From Tamlana flava (GTDB lineage: Bacteria; Bacteroidota; Bacteroidia; Flavobacteriales; Flavobacteriaceae): a stretch of 64,000 nucleotides of DNA. This document shows positions 45,854 through 54,206 of this stretch, piece by piece. Where the stretch lies: assembly GCF_041287255.1 (NCBI RefSeq), contig NZ_JBGGTX010000002.1:558001-622000 (forward strand). Direction: 5' to 3'. Below the pieces are notes generated by a model. The model saw nothing but the letters and a program-made list of their open reading frames with translations, was not told where the DNA came from and ran no database searches. Made by a program: the position numbers and the translations under genes. How positions within the stretch are numbered: position 1 is the first letter of the stretch; the number at the start of each line of letters is the position of its first letter.

Positions 45854-46223
45854 AAAAGTAATGCTTTTTCTTACCCTCGCATACACCTTGGCCTTAGCCA
45901 TGGTATGCTTAGTGAGGCTGAATGATTTGCCTGATATAGGAGTTTACTTTGGTGATAAGATTTTCCATTTTTTAGCCTACGTGTTGCTGACCATTTTGTG
46001 GTTTGGCACTTGGAATTACCACTTTGGGTTAAAAACAAATAAGTCAATTGTTTATGCCTTGGTATTTGCTCTAATTTTTGGTATAATTATTGAGGTGTTA
46101 CAAGATGTCTTGACAGATTATAGAACATTGGATGTTCATGATATTTTTGCCAATAGTCTAGGGTCACTACTGGCTTCAATAGCACTTTGGTTTAAGCACG
46201 CTTTACAAGTTAAAAACTCTTAA
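45846..46223 (+). CDS. VanZ-like membrane protein
   Basis: A 125-residue protein with four membrane helices. DKIFHFLAYVLLTILWFG and IIIEVLQDVLTDYRTLDVHDIFANSLGS are the typical VanZ-like signatures (H in helix 2, E and D/N in the third loop). Function in this family is unclear; teicoplanin resistance is known only for the founding member. Start is either GTG 45846, overlapping gcvH, or ATG 45861, 7 bases after the gcvH stop; the longer form with MLKK is kept. Confidence 0.8.
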   Translation: MLKKVMLFLTLAYTLALAMVCLVRLNDLPDIGVYFGDKIFHFLAYVLLTILWFGTWNYHFGLKTNKSIVYALVFALIFGIIIEVLQDVLTDYRTLDVHDIFANSLGSLLASIALWFKHALQVKNS

Positions 46224-46282
46224 ACGCTTGCATTTTTGAAAAATAAATAGTTATTTTAGCAATCTTGATAAACGATTAAATT

Positions 46283-47005
46283 ATGGAACCTAAAAAAAAT
46301 CCAAAAGCTAATGTTGGGCGAAACAGTTCACTTTACTTTGCCATTGGTTTAGCACTTATGCTTTTCCTAACAAACTATGCCATCAATTACAAAACTTATG
46401 ATGAGTCAGATATTGATATAGGAATGGTAGTTATGGAAGAGGAGCTTGAAGAAGAAATTCCATTAACAGAGCAAATCCAAACTCCACCACCGCCACCACC
46501 ACCACCAGCAGCGCCTGAGGTGATTGAGATTGTTGAGGATGAGGTTGAAGTAGAGGAAACAGTAATTGAATCTACCGAGGTTGATCAAGAAACAGAAATT
46601 GTTGAGGTTGAAGAAGTAGAGGTTGTTGAAGTTGAGGAAGACATTGATGTTCCATTCTCTGTAATTGAAAATGTACCTGTTTTCCCAGGATGTGAAAATG
46701 AGCCAAACAATAATGCAAAGAGAGATTGTATGTCTCAAAAGATATCACAATTCGTTAATAAAAAATTCAATACAGAATTGGCTAGTGAACTAGGTTTATC
46801 AGGAAGACAACGTATCAACGTAATTTTCAAAATAGACAAAACTGGAAGTATTACAGGTGTACGTGCCAGAGCTCCGCACCCAGGATTAGAAAAGGAGGCT
46901 GCACGTGTTATTGGCTTATTGCCAAAAATGAAACCAGGAAAACAACGTGGTAAACCTGTAAACGTTCCATATTCGTTGCCAATTATTTTCCAAGTTCAAG
47001 ATTAA
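46283..47005 (+). CDS. TonB-family energy transducer (first copy)
   Basis: A 240-residue inner-membrane-anchored protein: one helix (about 16-33), then an eight-proline run, a highly acidic Glu/Val-rich linker (about 78-125) and a C-terminal TonB domain (about 130-240, NVIFKIDKTGSITGVRARAP, VPYSLPIIFQVQD). The linker is acidic where the E. coli TonB linker is Pro/Lys-rich. A cysteine pair (PGCE, then RDCM) stands at the start of the TonB domain. It would power TonB-dependent transporters such as the SusC protein here. No ExbB/ExbD nearby. Confidence 0.88.
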   Translation: MEPKKNPKANVGRNSSLYFAIGLALMLFLTNYAINYKTYDESDIDIGMVVMEEELEEEIPLTEQIQTPPPPPPPPAAPEVIEIVEDEVEVEETVIESTEVDQETEIVEVEEVEVVEVEEDIDVPFSVIENVPVFPGCENEPNNNAKRDCMSQKISQFVNKKFNTELASELGLSGRQRINVIFKIDKTGSITGVRARAPHPGLEKEAARVIGLLPKMKPGKQRGKPVNVPYSLPIIFQVQD

Positions 47006-47030
47006 TAACTTAGATTATTATTTATAAATT

Positions 47031-47062
47031 AAAAACCTCGAATTTTTATTCGAGGTTTTTTT
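47031..47062. terminator. Terminator of the first TonB gene
   Basis: Perfect 12-bp stem AAAAACCTCGAA / TTCGAGGTTTTT with loop TTTTTA and extra T, 25 bases after the stop codon. Confidence 0.88.
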
Positions 47063-47106
47063 ATGCCAAAACTTTGAACGATTTCTTGATCTGAATTGAA
47101 TACATA

Positions 47107-47143
47107 AAATCCCGTTACAAAAACCGTAACGGGATTTCTTTTT
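47107..47143. terminator. Second terminator-like hairpin between the TonB genes
   Basis: Perfect 12-bp stem AAATCCCGTTAC / GTAACGGGATTT, loop AAAAACC, followed by CTTTTT. It lies 47 bases after the first terminator, with no gene between them. Confidence 0.75.
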
Positions 47144-47195
47144 GGTATGCTTATTGTGACTTTATCATAATATTAACATTTAAACTATAATTATT

Positions 47196-47990
47196 ATGAG
47201 AAATCAAAAGAAATCTCACGAACTCATTCGGCAAAATGAGCAAATCGTGAAAAAATCGCAAAAGTATGAAGCAAATTTACAAAAAAACTCTACCCTTTAT
47301 TTTCAAATAGGGCTAATTGTCTGTTTACTGGCGGCCTTTGGTTTGCTGGAGATGAGGTTTGAAAAAACAATTCCTGTCATAACAGAGGTTTTGCCTCCGA
47401 ATGACCCAGAAGAAATTTACATTGAAAATTTCAAGGCGTATGAAGAACCAAAGCCAGAGCAACAAAAGGAGGCTCAAAATGTAACCAAATTGATTGATGA
47501 GATTGAAGAGGTTAATAATGATTTTCAAATTAAAAATGAACTTAAAATCATTACCAGTGAACAAAATTTAGCCTCAGATGAACCTATTGACCCCAGTAAA
47601 GTAAATGTAATTGATGAACCGGTTGAAGAAAATGTTCCTATTAGATTTATCCAAAATGTACCTATCTATCCTGGGTGCGAAAAATCAAAAAACAATGATG
47701 AAAGAAGAAAATGCATGTCTGATAAAATCACGAAACTTATTCAAAGAAAATTTGAAGGAGGTGATATAGCATCTGATTACGGGTTGTCTGGAAAACAAAA
47801 GATTTTTGTCAGGTTCACTATAGACAAAACAGGTAATGTAAACGATATACAAACCAAGGCTCCAATTCCAGAACTAAGTGAAGAGGCAAAACGAGTAATA
47901 AAATTGATGCCAGAAATGACTCCAGGTAGGCAAAACAATAAAAATGTTGGAGTCGTTTACGATTTACCAATTATATTTCAGGTGCAATAA
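47196..47990 (+). CDS. TonB-family energy transducer (second copy)
   Basis: A 264-residue paralogue of the gene at 46283: an N-terminal basic tail, one helix (about 34-50), a mostly charged linker with no poly-Pro run, and a TonB C-terminal domain (about 150-264, FVRFTIDKTGNVNDIQTKAP, YDLPIIFQVQ). The same cysteine pair is kept (YPGCEK, then RKCMSDKI, 11 residues apart). Its own terminators on both sides make it a separate transcription unit. It probably arose by tandem duplication and may serve different transporters. Confidence 0.87.
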   Translation: MRNQKKSHELIRQNEQIVKKSQKYEANLQKNSTLYFQIGLIVCLLAAFGLLEMRFEKTIPVITEVLPPNDPEEIYIENFKAYEEPKPEQQKEAQNVTKLIDEIEEVNNDFQIKNELKIITSEQNLASDEPIDPSKVNVIDEPVEENVPIRFIQNVPIYPGCEKSKNNDERRKCMSDKITKLIQRKFEGGDIASDYGLSGKQKIFVRFTIDKTGNVNDIQTKAPIPELSEEAKRVIKLMPEMTPGRQNNKNVGVVYDLPIIFQVQ

Positions 47991-48013
47991 ATAGCACATA
48001 ATTTTTAGTTTGC

Positions 48014-48048
48014 AAAGCCGTTATCACAGATACGATAACGGCTTTTTT
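48014..48048. terminator. Terminator of the second TonB gene
   Basis: 12-bp stem AAAGCCGTTATC / GATAACGGCTTT with loop ACAGATAC and a T6 run, 24 bases after the stop codon. Confidence 0.88.
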
Positions 48049-48109
48049 AATGGGCATTATTAAAATATATAGTATCTTTCAACCCTAAATCAACACGCAA
48101 CAAATCAGC

Positions 48110-50203
48110 ATGAAGCAATTTATTGTACTGTTCCTACTTTTTGCACTACATAATGGTTATGCTCAAAACGCCATTTCAAATGAAAAGCCTCCTATTTTTC
48201 CAGCGTGCGATACTACAGCTATAAATGATTTACAAACATGTTTTGATAAGCAGGTGATCAACCATGTTTACAATAATTTTAAAGTACCTCAGCACATTTC
48301 AAACCAAAATTATAAAGGTGAGGTAGTGGTGCTTTTTGAGGTTGATACCTTGGGCAAGTTTCGGGTGATTTATGTAGATGCCCTATACAATGAGCTCAAG
48401 GAAGAAGCAAAAAATGTTTTTGCAACATTGCCACAAATATCACCGGCAACTTACAATGGCAGAAAAACATTTAAGCAATACTCAATGCCCATAAAAATAC
48501 CGTTGCAAAATCAAACTGTTGTTACCCAAGATTTGGCTCAGGAAAACGAAATTTCAAAAGAAGAAGAAAGAGCCAAGAAGGAATTTGATAGTGTTAATGC
48601 CAATTTGTTAGCTTTTGAAAACCAAGCTTATAATAGCCAATTGAATATTCAATTTACCCATAGTGATTATGCCAGGTTTGATAGAAGAATGAACTTGGTT
48701 GGAACCAATAGCCATACGGCATCCAAGCCTTTTGTATATGAAGAAGTTTCAAAATATTATGATTTTAAGGCAGAGCAAGAACAATTAAAAAAGTCAACCA
48801 ATACTTGGGTGGGAAAAAAGCTGTGGAACGAGCATTTGGTTCAATTACAAGGAAAAGATTATTGGTTTACCATCGACCCTATTTTTGATTTACAATTAGG
48901 CAGTGATTCCGAGGAGGGTTCAACATACAACAATACTCGTGGGATTTTGATACAAGGTGGTTTGGGCAAAAAGCTCAATTTTTATTCTTCGGTTTTTGAA
49001 AGTCAAGGGCGTTTTGCATATTATGTAAACAGATATTCAGAAAGCCTAAAGGCCTTTGGCCCCGATCCGGCAATCATTCCCGGGCGTGGCATTGCAAAGC
49101 GTTTTAAAACGGATTCATATGACTACCCTGTGGCTGAAGCTTACTTATCGTATGCGCCAACCGATTTTATGAATATCCAGTTTGGGCATGGCAAAAACTT
49201 TATTGGTGATGGTTACCGTTCATTATTGTTGAGTGATGTGGCAAGTCCGCATCCATTTTTGAGATTGAACACCAAGTTTTGGAAAATAAAATATACCAAT
49301 ACATGGATGTGGGCTAAGGATGTAAGGGATGAGGTAGAACAAGACAAAGCTTTTTTGACCAAATATATCGCTAATCATTACTTAAGTTGGAATATTTCAA
49401 AACGATTGAATTTAGGTTTGTTTGAATCGGTGCTTTGGACAAACAGTAACAATCGTGGCTTTGATGTAAACTACCTAAACCCTATTATTTTTTTCAGGGC
49501 TATTGAATTTGAAACAGGTCAGGGTGCTGGAAACGCTCTTTTGGGGACTTCAGCCAAATATAAATTTTGCGATAATGTAAATGCTTATGGGCAATTTATA
49601 TTGGATGAATTTTCACTTGGTGATATTAAAGGCGGAGAAAAAAGTTGGAAAAACAAGTACGGTTACCAACTTGGCGTAAAATATTATAATGCCTTTAAGG
49701 TTGATAATTTGTTGTTGCAATTTGAGTACAATCGTGTGCGCCCATACACGTATTCACATAATACCATTGTGCTGAATTATGGGCATAATAACCAGCCTAT
49801 GGCCCATTTATGGGGAGCCAACTTTAGTGAAGCGATTTTTATCGGCCGTTACCGATACCAACGTTGGTTTGGCGATGCCAAATTAATTTTTGGTAAACGT
49901 GGTTTGGATTTTAATAATGGCACAGATGATTTTAGCTATGGCGGCGATATATACCGAAGTTATGACGACCGTCCTTTTGATACTGGTGTTAAAGTTGGCC
50001 AAGGAATTGAAACCACAACCTTTTATGGGAATTTACAAGCGGGCTATTTGGTTAACCCAGCATCCAACTTAAAGATTTTTGCAGATATTTCATTTAGGAA
50101 TTTTAATCCTGAAGCCACAACCAATTCAACTTTTAAAAACAATACTGTTTGGTTAAATTTTGGAATAAGAACAGATTTATTTAATTGGTATTTTGATTTT
50201 TGA
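48110..50203 (+). CDS. remB: RemB-like outer-membrane barrel protein with N-terminal TonB-C-like domain
   Basis: A 697-residue protein: signal peptide (ending GYAQ), a TonB-C-like domain (about 25-140) with PPIFPACDTT ... LQTCFDKQV and VVVLFEVDTLGKFRVIYVDA, a charged coiled segment (about 150-170), then a Wzi-like outer-membrane beta-barrel (about 250-697, ending NWYFDF). The order sprA, gcvH, vanZ-like, tonB, remB is, from memory, the same as in Flavobacterium johnsoniae, where RemB affects gliding. I assign the name on that basis and on the barrel type. The TonB-like domain clearly shares ancestry with the two genes just upstream. Confidence 0.7.
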   Translation: MKQFIVLFLLFALHNGYAQNAISNEKPPIFPACDTTAINDLQTCFDKQVINHVYNNFKVPQHISNQNYKGEVVVLFEVDTLGKFRVIYVDALYNELKEEAKNVFATLPQISPATYNGRKTFKQYSMPIKIPLQNQTVVTQDLAQENEISKEEERAKKEFDSVNANLLAFENQAYNSQLNIQFTHSDYARFDRRMNLVGTNSHTASKPFVYEEVSKYYDFKAEQEQLKKSTNTWVGKKLWNEHLVQLQGKDYWFTIDPIFDLQLGSDSEEGSTYNNTRGILIQGGLGKKLNFYSSVFESQGRFAYYVNRYSESLKAFGPDPAIIPGRGIAKRFKTDSYDYPVAEAYLSYAPTDFMNIQFGHGKNFIGDGYRSLLLSDVASPHPFLRLNTKFWKIKYTNTWMWAKDVRDEVEQDKAFLTKYIANHYLSWNISKRLNLGLFESVLWTNSNNRGFDVNYLNPIIFFRAIEFETGQGAGNALLGTSAKYKFCDNVNAYGQFILDEFSLGDIKGGEKSWKNKYGYQLGVKYYNAFKVDNLLLQFEYNRVRPYTYSHNTIVLNYGHNNQPMAHLWGANFSEAIFIGRYRYQRWFGDAKLIFGKRGLDFNNGTDDFSYGGDIYRSYDDRPFDTGVKVGQGIETTTFYGNLQAGYLVNPASNLKIFADISFRNFNPEATTNSTFKNNTVWLNFGIRTDLFNWYFDF

Positions 50204-50228
50204 CAATGAAAGTGTTACTTGGACTGTT

Positions 50229-50250
50229 AGGCTGAGCGCAGTCGAAGCCT
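50229..50250. repeat. Small palindromic intergenic repeat
   Basis: AGGCTGAGCGCAGTCGAAGC with AGGCT / AGCCT ends, in the gap between remB and ctaB. The GCTGAGCGCAGTCGAAGC core is of a type found scattered between genes in many bacterial genomes, including Bacteroidota (from memory). A related core occurs at 55532. Confidence 0.5.
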
Positions 50251-50322
50251 TGTTTCAGCATATCGTCAATTGAGAGCCAAAACATTTCAATCAAAACCGT
50301 TTTCAATTCAGTTTAAAAACCA

Positions 50323-50353
50323 TTGCTCAAAATGCTTTAAAGAAGTATCTTTG
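50323..50353 (+). promoter_or_regulatory. Promoter of the ctaB-cox cluster
   Basis: TTG (50323-50325), a 20-base spacer and TATCTTTG (50346-50353) fit the Bacteroidota pattern. The ctaB start codon lies 37 bases further on. Confidence 0.55.
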
Positions 50354-50389
50354 CACTCGCTATTTAAAAGCGGATAAGAAAAAGTACTA

Positions 50390-51283
50390 TTGGGCAACTC
50401 AAAATCTTCATTGGCAACACCTTCTTTAATTTCAGATTTTAAGGAAATCACCAAAATGCGCTTGGCTTTGAGTGTGGTGTTTTCATCATTGGCTGGTTAT
50501 TTATTGGGTGTTGAAACCGTTGATTTAAAAACCTTGATTTTACTCGCTTTCGGAGGATATTTCATGGTTGGTGCTTCAAATGCGTTCAATCAAATTATTG
50601 AAAAAGATTTGGATGCCTTGATGGAACGAACCAAAAATAGGCCAGTTCCTGCTGGGCGGATGTCGGTAACTACTGCCTTTATTATAGCATCAATTTTTGC
50701 GTTGTTAGGTGTCATTATACTTTATACCATCAACAAACAAACAGCAATGTTTGGGGCAATTTCCATCTTTTTGTACACTTGCGTTTATACGCCCTTAAAA
50801 ACTAAAACGCCTTTGGCTGTTTTTGTAGGTGCCATTCCAGGTGCTATTCCTTTTATGTTGGGTTGGGTAGCTGCTACCGATGATTTTGGTATTGAACCAG
50901 GAACGTTGTTCGCTCTACAGTTTTTTTGGCAATTCCCGCACTTTTGGGCCATAGGTTGGTTTTTGTTCAGCGATTATGAAAAAGCAGGGTTTTTTATGTT
51001 GCCAACCGGGAAACAAGATAAAGGAACAGCAGTACAAACGATGATGTATACTATTTGGACCATCATAGTTTCTGTTATTCCAGTTTTTGGTTTTACGGGC
51101 AGATTGCATTTATCTATTGTGGCTGCTGTATTGGTTTTTGCAGTTGGACTTTGGATGTTGTATTATGCCGTTAGATTATTCAATAAAATGACTGAAAAGG
51201 CGGCAAAACAACTCATGTTGGTAAGTGTTTCCTATATTACATTGGTACAGATTATATATGTTATAGATAAATTTATAAGTTAA
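50390..51283 (+). CDS. ctaB: Heme O synthase (protoheme IX farnesyltransferase)
   Basis: A 297-residue polytopic prenyltransferase. Asp-rich catalytic motif NAFNQIIEKDLDALMERTKNRP, then YTPLKTKTPLAVFVGAIPGAIPFMLGW and WQFPHFWAIGW, all typical of CtaB. It turns heme B into heme O, the first step toward heme A for the oxidase. The start appears to be TTG: a stop lies 15 bases upstream and no ATG precedes the conserved DFKEITKMRLA. Next gene follows after 2 bases. Confidence 0.94.
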   Translation: MGNSKSSLATPSLISDFKEITKMRLALSVVFSSLAGYLLGVETVDLKTLILLAFGGYFMVGASNAFNQIIEKDLDALMERTKNRPVPAGRMSVTTAFIIASIFALLGVIILYTINKQTAMFGAISIFLYTCVYTPLKTKTPLAVFVGAIPGAIPFMLGWVAATDDFGIEPGTLFALQFFWQFPHFWAIGWFLFSDYEKAGFFMLPTGKQDKGTAVQTMMYTIWTIIVSVIPVFGFTGRLHLSIVAAVLVFAVGLWMLYYAVRLFNKMTEKAAKQLMLVSVSYITLVQIIYVIDKFIS

Positions 51284-51285
51284 CT

Positions 51286-51867
51286 ATGGATTTAACTCAA
51301 GGTACCCAAGAAGAAAAGAACGCAAGAGCAAAGAAAATGATGCTCTGGTTTGGTATTGTTTCCCTCATTATGTCTTTTATGGGATGGACAAGTGCTTTTA
51401 TTGTTAGTAGCTCAAGACCCGATTGGTTAAAAGATTTTGTATTGCCCAATGCGTTTTTGGTGAGTACCATCGTCATTGTTTTGAGCAGCGTAACGTTCCT
51501 TTTTGCTAAAAGAGCATTGAAAAACGGTAATAGAAATGGTACTTCCTTATTGTTGTTTGCTACACTTGTTTTGGGAGTAATTTTTATTTTCAACCAGTTT
51601 ACAGGCTTTCGGCAAATTATCGACTTGGGGTATAATTTTACTGGCCCGACCAGTAATGTAACCATGTCTTACATTTATTTGATTGCAGTTGTGCATATTT
51701 TGCACGTTATTGTAGGTTTAATTTGTCTTTTGGTTGTAATTTATAATCATTTTAAACAAAAGTATGATGCGACCAAAATGCTAGGGTTTGAACTAGCGGC
51801 AACCTTTTGGCATTTCATAGATATACTGTGGGTATACCTCTTTTTATTTTTATATTTTATTAGATAA
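51286..51867 (+). CDS. Cytochrome c oxidase subunit III-like protein, short copy
   Basis: A 193-residue, five-helix protein of the subunit III family. Family marks are MMLWFGIVSLIMSFMGWTSAFIV and the end GFELAATFWHFIDILWVYLFLFLYF (WHFxDxxW). It lacks the first two helices of classical subunit III, as is usual in Bacteroidota. It follows ctaB by 2 bases and precedes a second, longer subunit III gene. Confidence 0.9.
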   Translation: MDLTQGTQEEKNARAKKMMLWFGIVSLIMSFMGWTSAFIVSSSRPDWLKDFVLPNAFLVSTIVIVLSSVTFLFAKRALKNGNRNGTSLLLFATLVLGVIFIFNQFTGFRQIIDLGYNFTGPTSNVTMSYIYLIAVVHILHVIVGLICLLVVIYNHFKQKYDATKMLGFELAATFWHFIDILWVYLFLFLYFIR

Positions 51868-51877
51868 ATAAAATGAC

Positions 51878-51885
51878 TATTTTTG
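51878..51885 (+). promoter_or_regulatory. Possible internal -7 box before the long subunit III gene
   Basis: TATTTTTG fits TAnnTTTG, 28 bases ahead of the ATG at 51914, in a 46-base gap. No -33 box; weak. Confidence 0.3.
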
Positions 51886-51913
51886 TGCAACTTTTAAATA
51901 ACAACCATTATAT

Positions 51914-52882
51914 ATGAGTACAGCAGTAGTAGAAGGCAAAACTTGGGGTGGAGGTAACCAGCCACTAAAAGCAAGTTATGGTAAAATGATGATGTGGTTT
52001 TTCATCGTTTCTGATGCCTTAACATTTTCTGGGTTTTTAGCGGCTTACGGATTTTCAAGATTCAAATTTATTGATGCCTGGCCAATTGCCGACGAAGTAT
52101 TTACCCACGTGCCGTTTTTACACGGACAGGAGTTGCCAATGATTTATGTGGCTTTTATGACGTTCATACTTATCATGTCCTCTGTTACCATGGTATTAGC
52201 AGTAGATGCTGGTCACCATTTAAATCAAAAGAAAGTTACATTATACATGTTTTTAACCATTATTGGAGGTTTGATTTTCGTTGGATCTCAAGCATGGGAA
52301 TGGGCAACTTTTATAAAAGGTGATTATGGAGCGGTACAAACAAAAGGAGGAAACATTTTACAGTTTGTTGATACTGATGGTCATCGTGTAGCCATAAGGG
52401 ATTTTGCTGCCGTTGAGGAACACGACCGTGTTCAAGATAAAAGGAATACAGGTTTATGGTTTGTTTCCGAAGGTTCTTTGCCTCCATACACTGTTGAAGA
52501 AGTAATAAACGGATTGGAAGAGCACGACAATATATTGGTAAGAAGCCAATTGTTGGATGAACATGGACACAAAACAGTTTTAACCAGAGAAGAATCTTTA
52601 AAGCAAATAAAGGAAAACGGTAAATTGGTGGTTGAAGGGGCCAATCTTCACGTAAATGAATATGGGTCACCATTATTTGCAGATTTCTTTTTCTTCATTA
52701 CTGGTTTCCACGGTTTCCACGTATTTTCTGGAGTAGTGATTAATATCATTATATTTTTCAATGTAATATTAGGTACTTACGAAAGACGTAAAAACTATGA
52801 AATGGTAGAGAAAGTTGGTCTTTACTGGCACTTTGTAGATTTGGTTTGGGTATTTGTATTTACATTCTTCTACCTAGTTTAA
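51914..52882 (+). CDS. Cytochrome c oxidase subunit III, long copy with soluble insertion
   Basis: A 322-residue subunit III. The membrane core includes MMMWFFIVSDALTFSGFLAAYGFS, GSQAWEW, GFHGFHVFSGVVINI and the end YWHFVDLVWVFVFTFFYLV. Between helices, about residues 136-250, lies a charged soluble insertion of some 115 residues without cysteines. Subunit III stabilises the catalytic core and its proton uptake. It pairs with the short copy at 51286; catalytic subunits are at 9592-12486. Confidence 0.92.
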   Translation: MSTAVVEGKTWGGGNQPLKASYGKMMMWFFIVSDALTFSGFLAAYGFSRFKFIDAWPIADEVFTHVPFLHGQELPMIYVAFMTFILIMSSVTMVLAVDAGHHLNQKKVTLYMFLTIIGGLIFVGSQAWEWATFIKGDYGAVQTKGGNILQFVDTDGHRVAIRDFAAVEEHDRVQDKRNTGLWFVSEGSLPPYTVEEVINGLEEHDNILVRSQLLDEHGHKTVLTREESLKQIKENGKLVVEGANLHVNEYGSPLFADFFFFITGFHGFHVFSGVVINIIIFFNVILGTYERRKNYEMVEKVGLYWHFVDLVWVFVFTFFYLV

Positions 52883-52900
52883 TTGATAATAGAATAAAAA

Positions 52901-53281
52901 ATGGCACACGGACATAATTTAGCAATATTAAGAGGTTTAATAAAATTCAAATCTAATACCCAAAAAATTTGGGGTGTTTTAATTTTATTGTCTATTGTAA
53001 CGGCAGTTGAGGTAGCTCTAGGTATATATAAGCCAGAAAGTTTAATGTTCCATATATTGGGCATGAAAGGGCTTAACTGGATTTTCATCATTTTAACTTT
53101 GGTAAAAGCTTATTACATTACTTGGGATTTCATGCATATGCGCGATGAAGTAAAAGCGTTAAGACGTATGGTTGTATGGACAGCTATTTTCTTGATTCTT
53201 TATTTGATTTTTATCTTATTGCAAGAGGGAGGTTATGTATTTAGAGTTTATGACGAAGGATTCATAAAAAGAGATTTTTAA
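52901..53281 (+). CDS. Cytochrome c oxidase subunit IV-like protein
   Basis: A 126-residue protein with three helices (about 23-41, 53-73, 88-108), of the bacterial subunit IV (CyoD/CtaF-like) type. ILTLVKAYYITWDFMHMRDE is the family mark. The N-terminus MAHGHNLAI and 18-base spacing from subunit III place it in the same transcript. It is the last gene before a terminator. Confidence 0.88.
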   Translation: MAHGHNLAILRGLIKFKSNTQKIWGVLILLSIVTAVEVALGIYKPESLMFHILGMKGLNWIFIILTLVKAYYITWDFMHMRDEVKALRRMVVWTAIFLILYLIFILLQEGGYVFRVYDEGFIKRDF

Positions 53282-53333
53282 AAGCATTTTTGGTTCTGTT
53301 GATGTACAGTATTGAAGTGTTAAATTAAGATAT

Positions 53334-53362
53334 AAAGACGGTTTTTAAACCGTCTTTTTTTA
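53334..53362 (+). terminator. Terminator after subunit IV
   Basis: AAAGACGGTTT / AAACCGTCTTT with a T7 run, 52 bases after the subunit IV stop. Its T run overlaps a TAnnTTTG box. Confidence 0.85.
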
Positions 53363-53368
53363 TTTTTG
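53361..53368 (+). promoter_or_regulatory. Possible -7 box for the SCO cluster
   Basis: TATTTTTG fits TAnnTTTG, right after the terminator stem. It would give a leader of about 118 bases to the gene at 53490. No -33 box. Confidence 0.3.
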
Positions 53369-53489
53369 CAACGCTTTTTTAGTGCGAAATCTAGCCTGTT
53401 TTTATGAAACATCCATTATGGATTTTAATATGGCACAGATTATAATTTGGATGTTACATCTGACCTTTTAAAAAAATATATATTAACAG

Positions 53490-54206
53490 ATGAAACAAAA
53501 AAAAGTTGGTCGTTATTTAATTTTAGGAATTTTATTTTTTCTTCCTGTCACTTTTTTATTAATGCTATATCCAGCAACCCATAATTATATACCTTTGGAT
53601 ATTGTGAGTGAACAGGTTTTGGATATAGATGATTTTGCTTCCAGTTCTGAAGAAAAAATAGGCTTGAAAGATAATATTACTGTGCTTGGTTTTTTTGGGG
53701 CTAATCCGCTCGATAATGCAACCGCTGCATCGAATTTAAAAGAGTTGGTGTACGATAAGTTTAAAGGTTTCAAAAAGTTTCAAATCGTTATTTTAATGCC
53801 CAATGGTACAGAAGATGCCGTTGAAAAGCTTAAAGCAGAGATTAGTTCTTATGAAGATTTAAAATTCTGGCATTTTGTTTTTGGCGAGTTTGAAGATTTA
53901 AAGAAACAGTTTAATAGTCTCAAATCCGTTAAACCACTTTCCTCTGATTTATCATCAAATAATGTATTTATTATTGATAAGGACTTAAACCAACGCGGTA
54001 GATTGGACGATAGAACGGATCGTGAAATTGAAAAAAACAAACCCATGTACGGTTTGTATGCCTACAACTGCATTGAAGTGGCCGAAATAAAAAATAAAAT
54101 GAGCGAAGATATGCGCATTTTGTTTACAGAATATAGACAAAAACGAAAAGGCGAATTTAATTCTGAGGTTAGAAGGGCAAACGATTTAAATCAAAACCAT
54201 GAGTAA
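53490..54206 (+). CDS. Membrane-anchored thioredoxin-fold-like protein of the oxidase assembly cluster
   Basis: A 238-residue protein with one N-terminal helix (about 9-27) and a soluble domain outside the membrane. The pattern NITVLGFFGANP, FQIVILMPNGTEDAVE and NNVFIIDKDLNQRGRLD follows the beta-alpha-beta layout of SCO/thioredoxin folds, but there is no CxxC or CxxxC; the only cysteine is in YAYNCIEV. It overlaps the SCO gene by 8 bases, so a helper role in copper or heme insertion is likely by context only. Confidence 0.7.
   Translation: MKQKKVGRYLILGILFFLPVTFLLMLYPATHNYIPLDIVSEQVLDIDDFASSSEEKIGLKDNITVLGFFGANPLDNATAASNLKELVYDKFKGFKKFQIVILMPNGTEDAVEKLKAEISSYEDLKFWHFVFGEFEDLKKQFNSLKSVKPLSSDLSSNNVFIIDKDLNQRGRLDDRTDREIEKNKPMYGLYAYNCIEVAEIKNKMSEDMRILFTEYRQKRKGEFNSEVRRANDLNQNHE

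Noticed and set aside
46483..46510. Proline-codon run in the first TonB gene as a possible simple repeat or phase-variable tract
   Set aside because: The codons are mixed (CCA, CCG) and the run is a normal feature of TonB linkers, so slippage is unlikely.
53407..53455. Inverted AACATCC / GGATGTT pair before the SCO cluster
   Set aside because: Seven-base arms 35 bases apart in AT-rich DNA; expected by chance and lacking terminator features.
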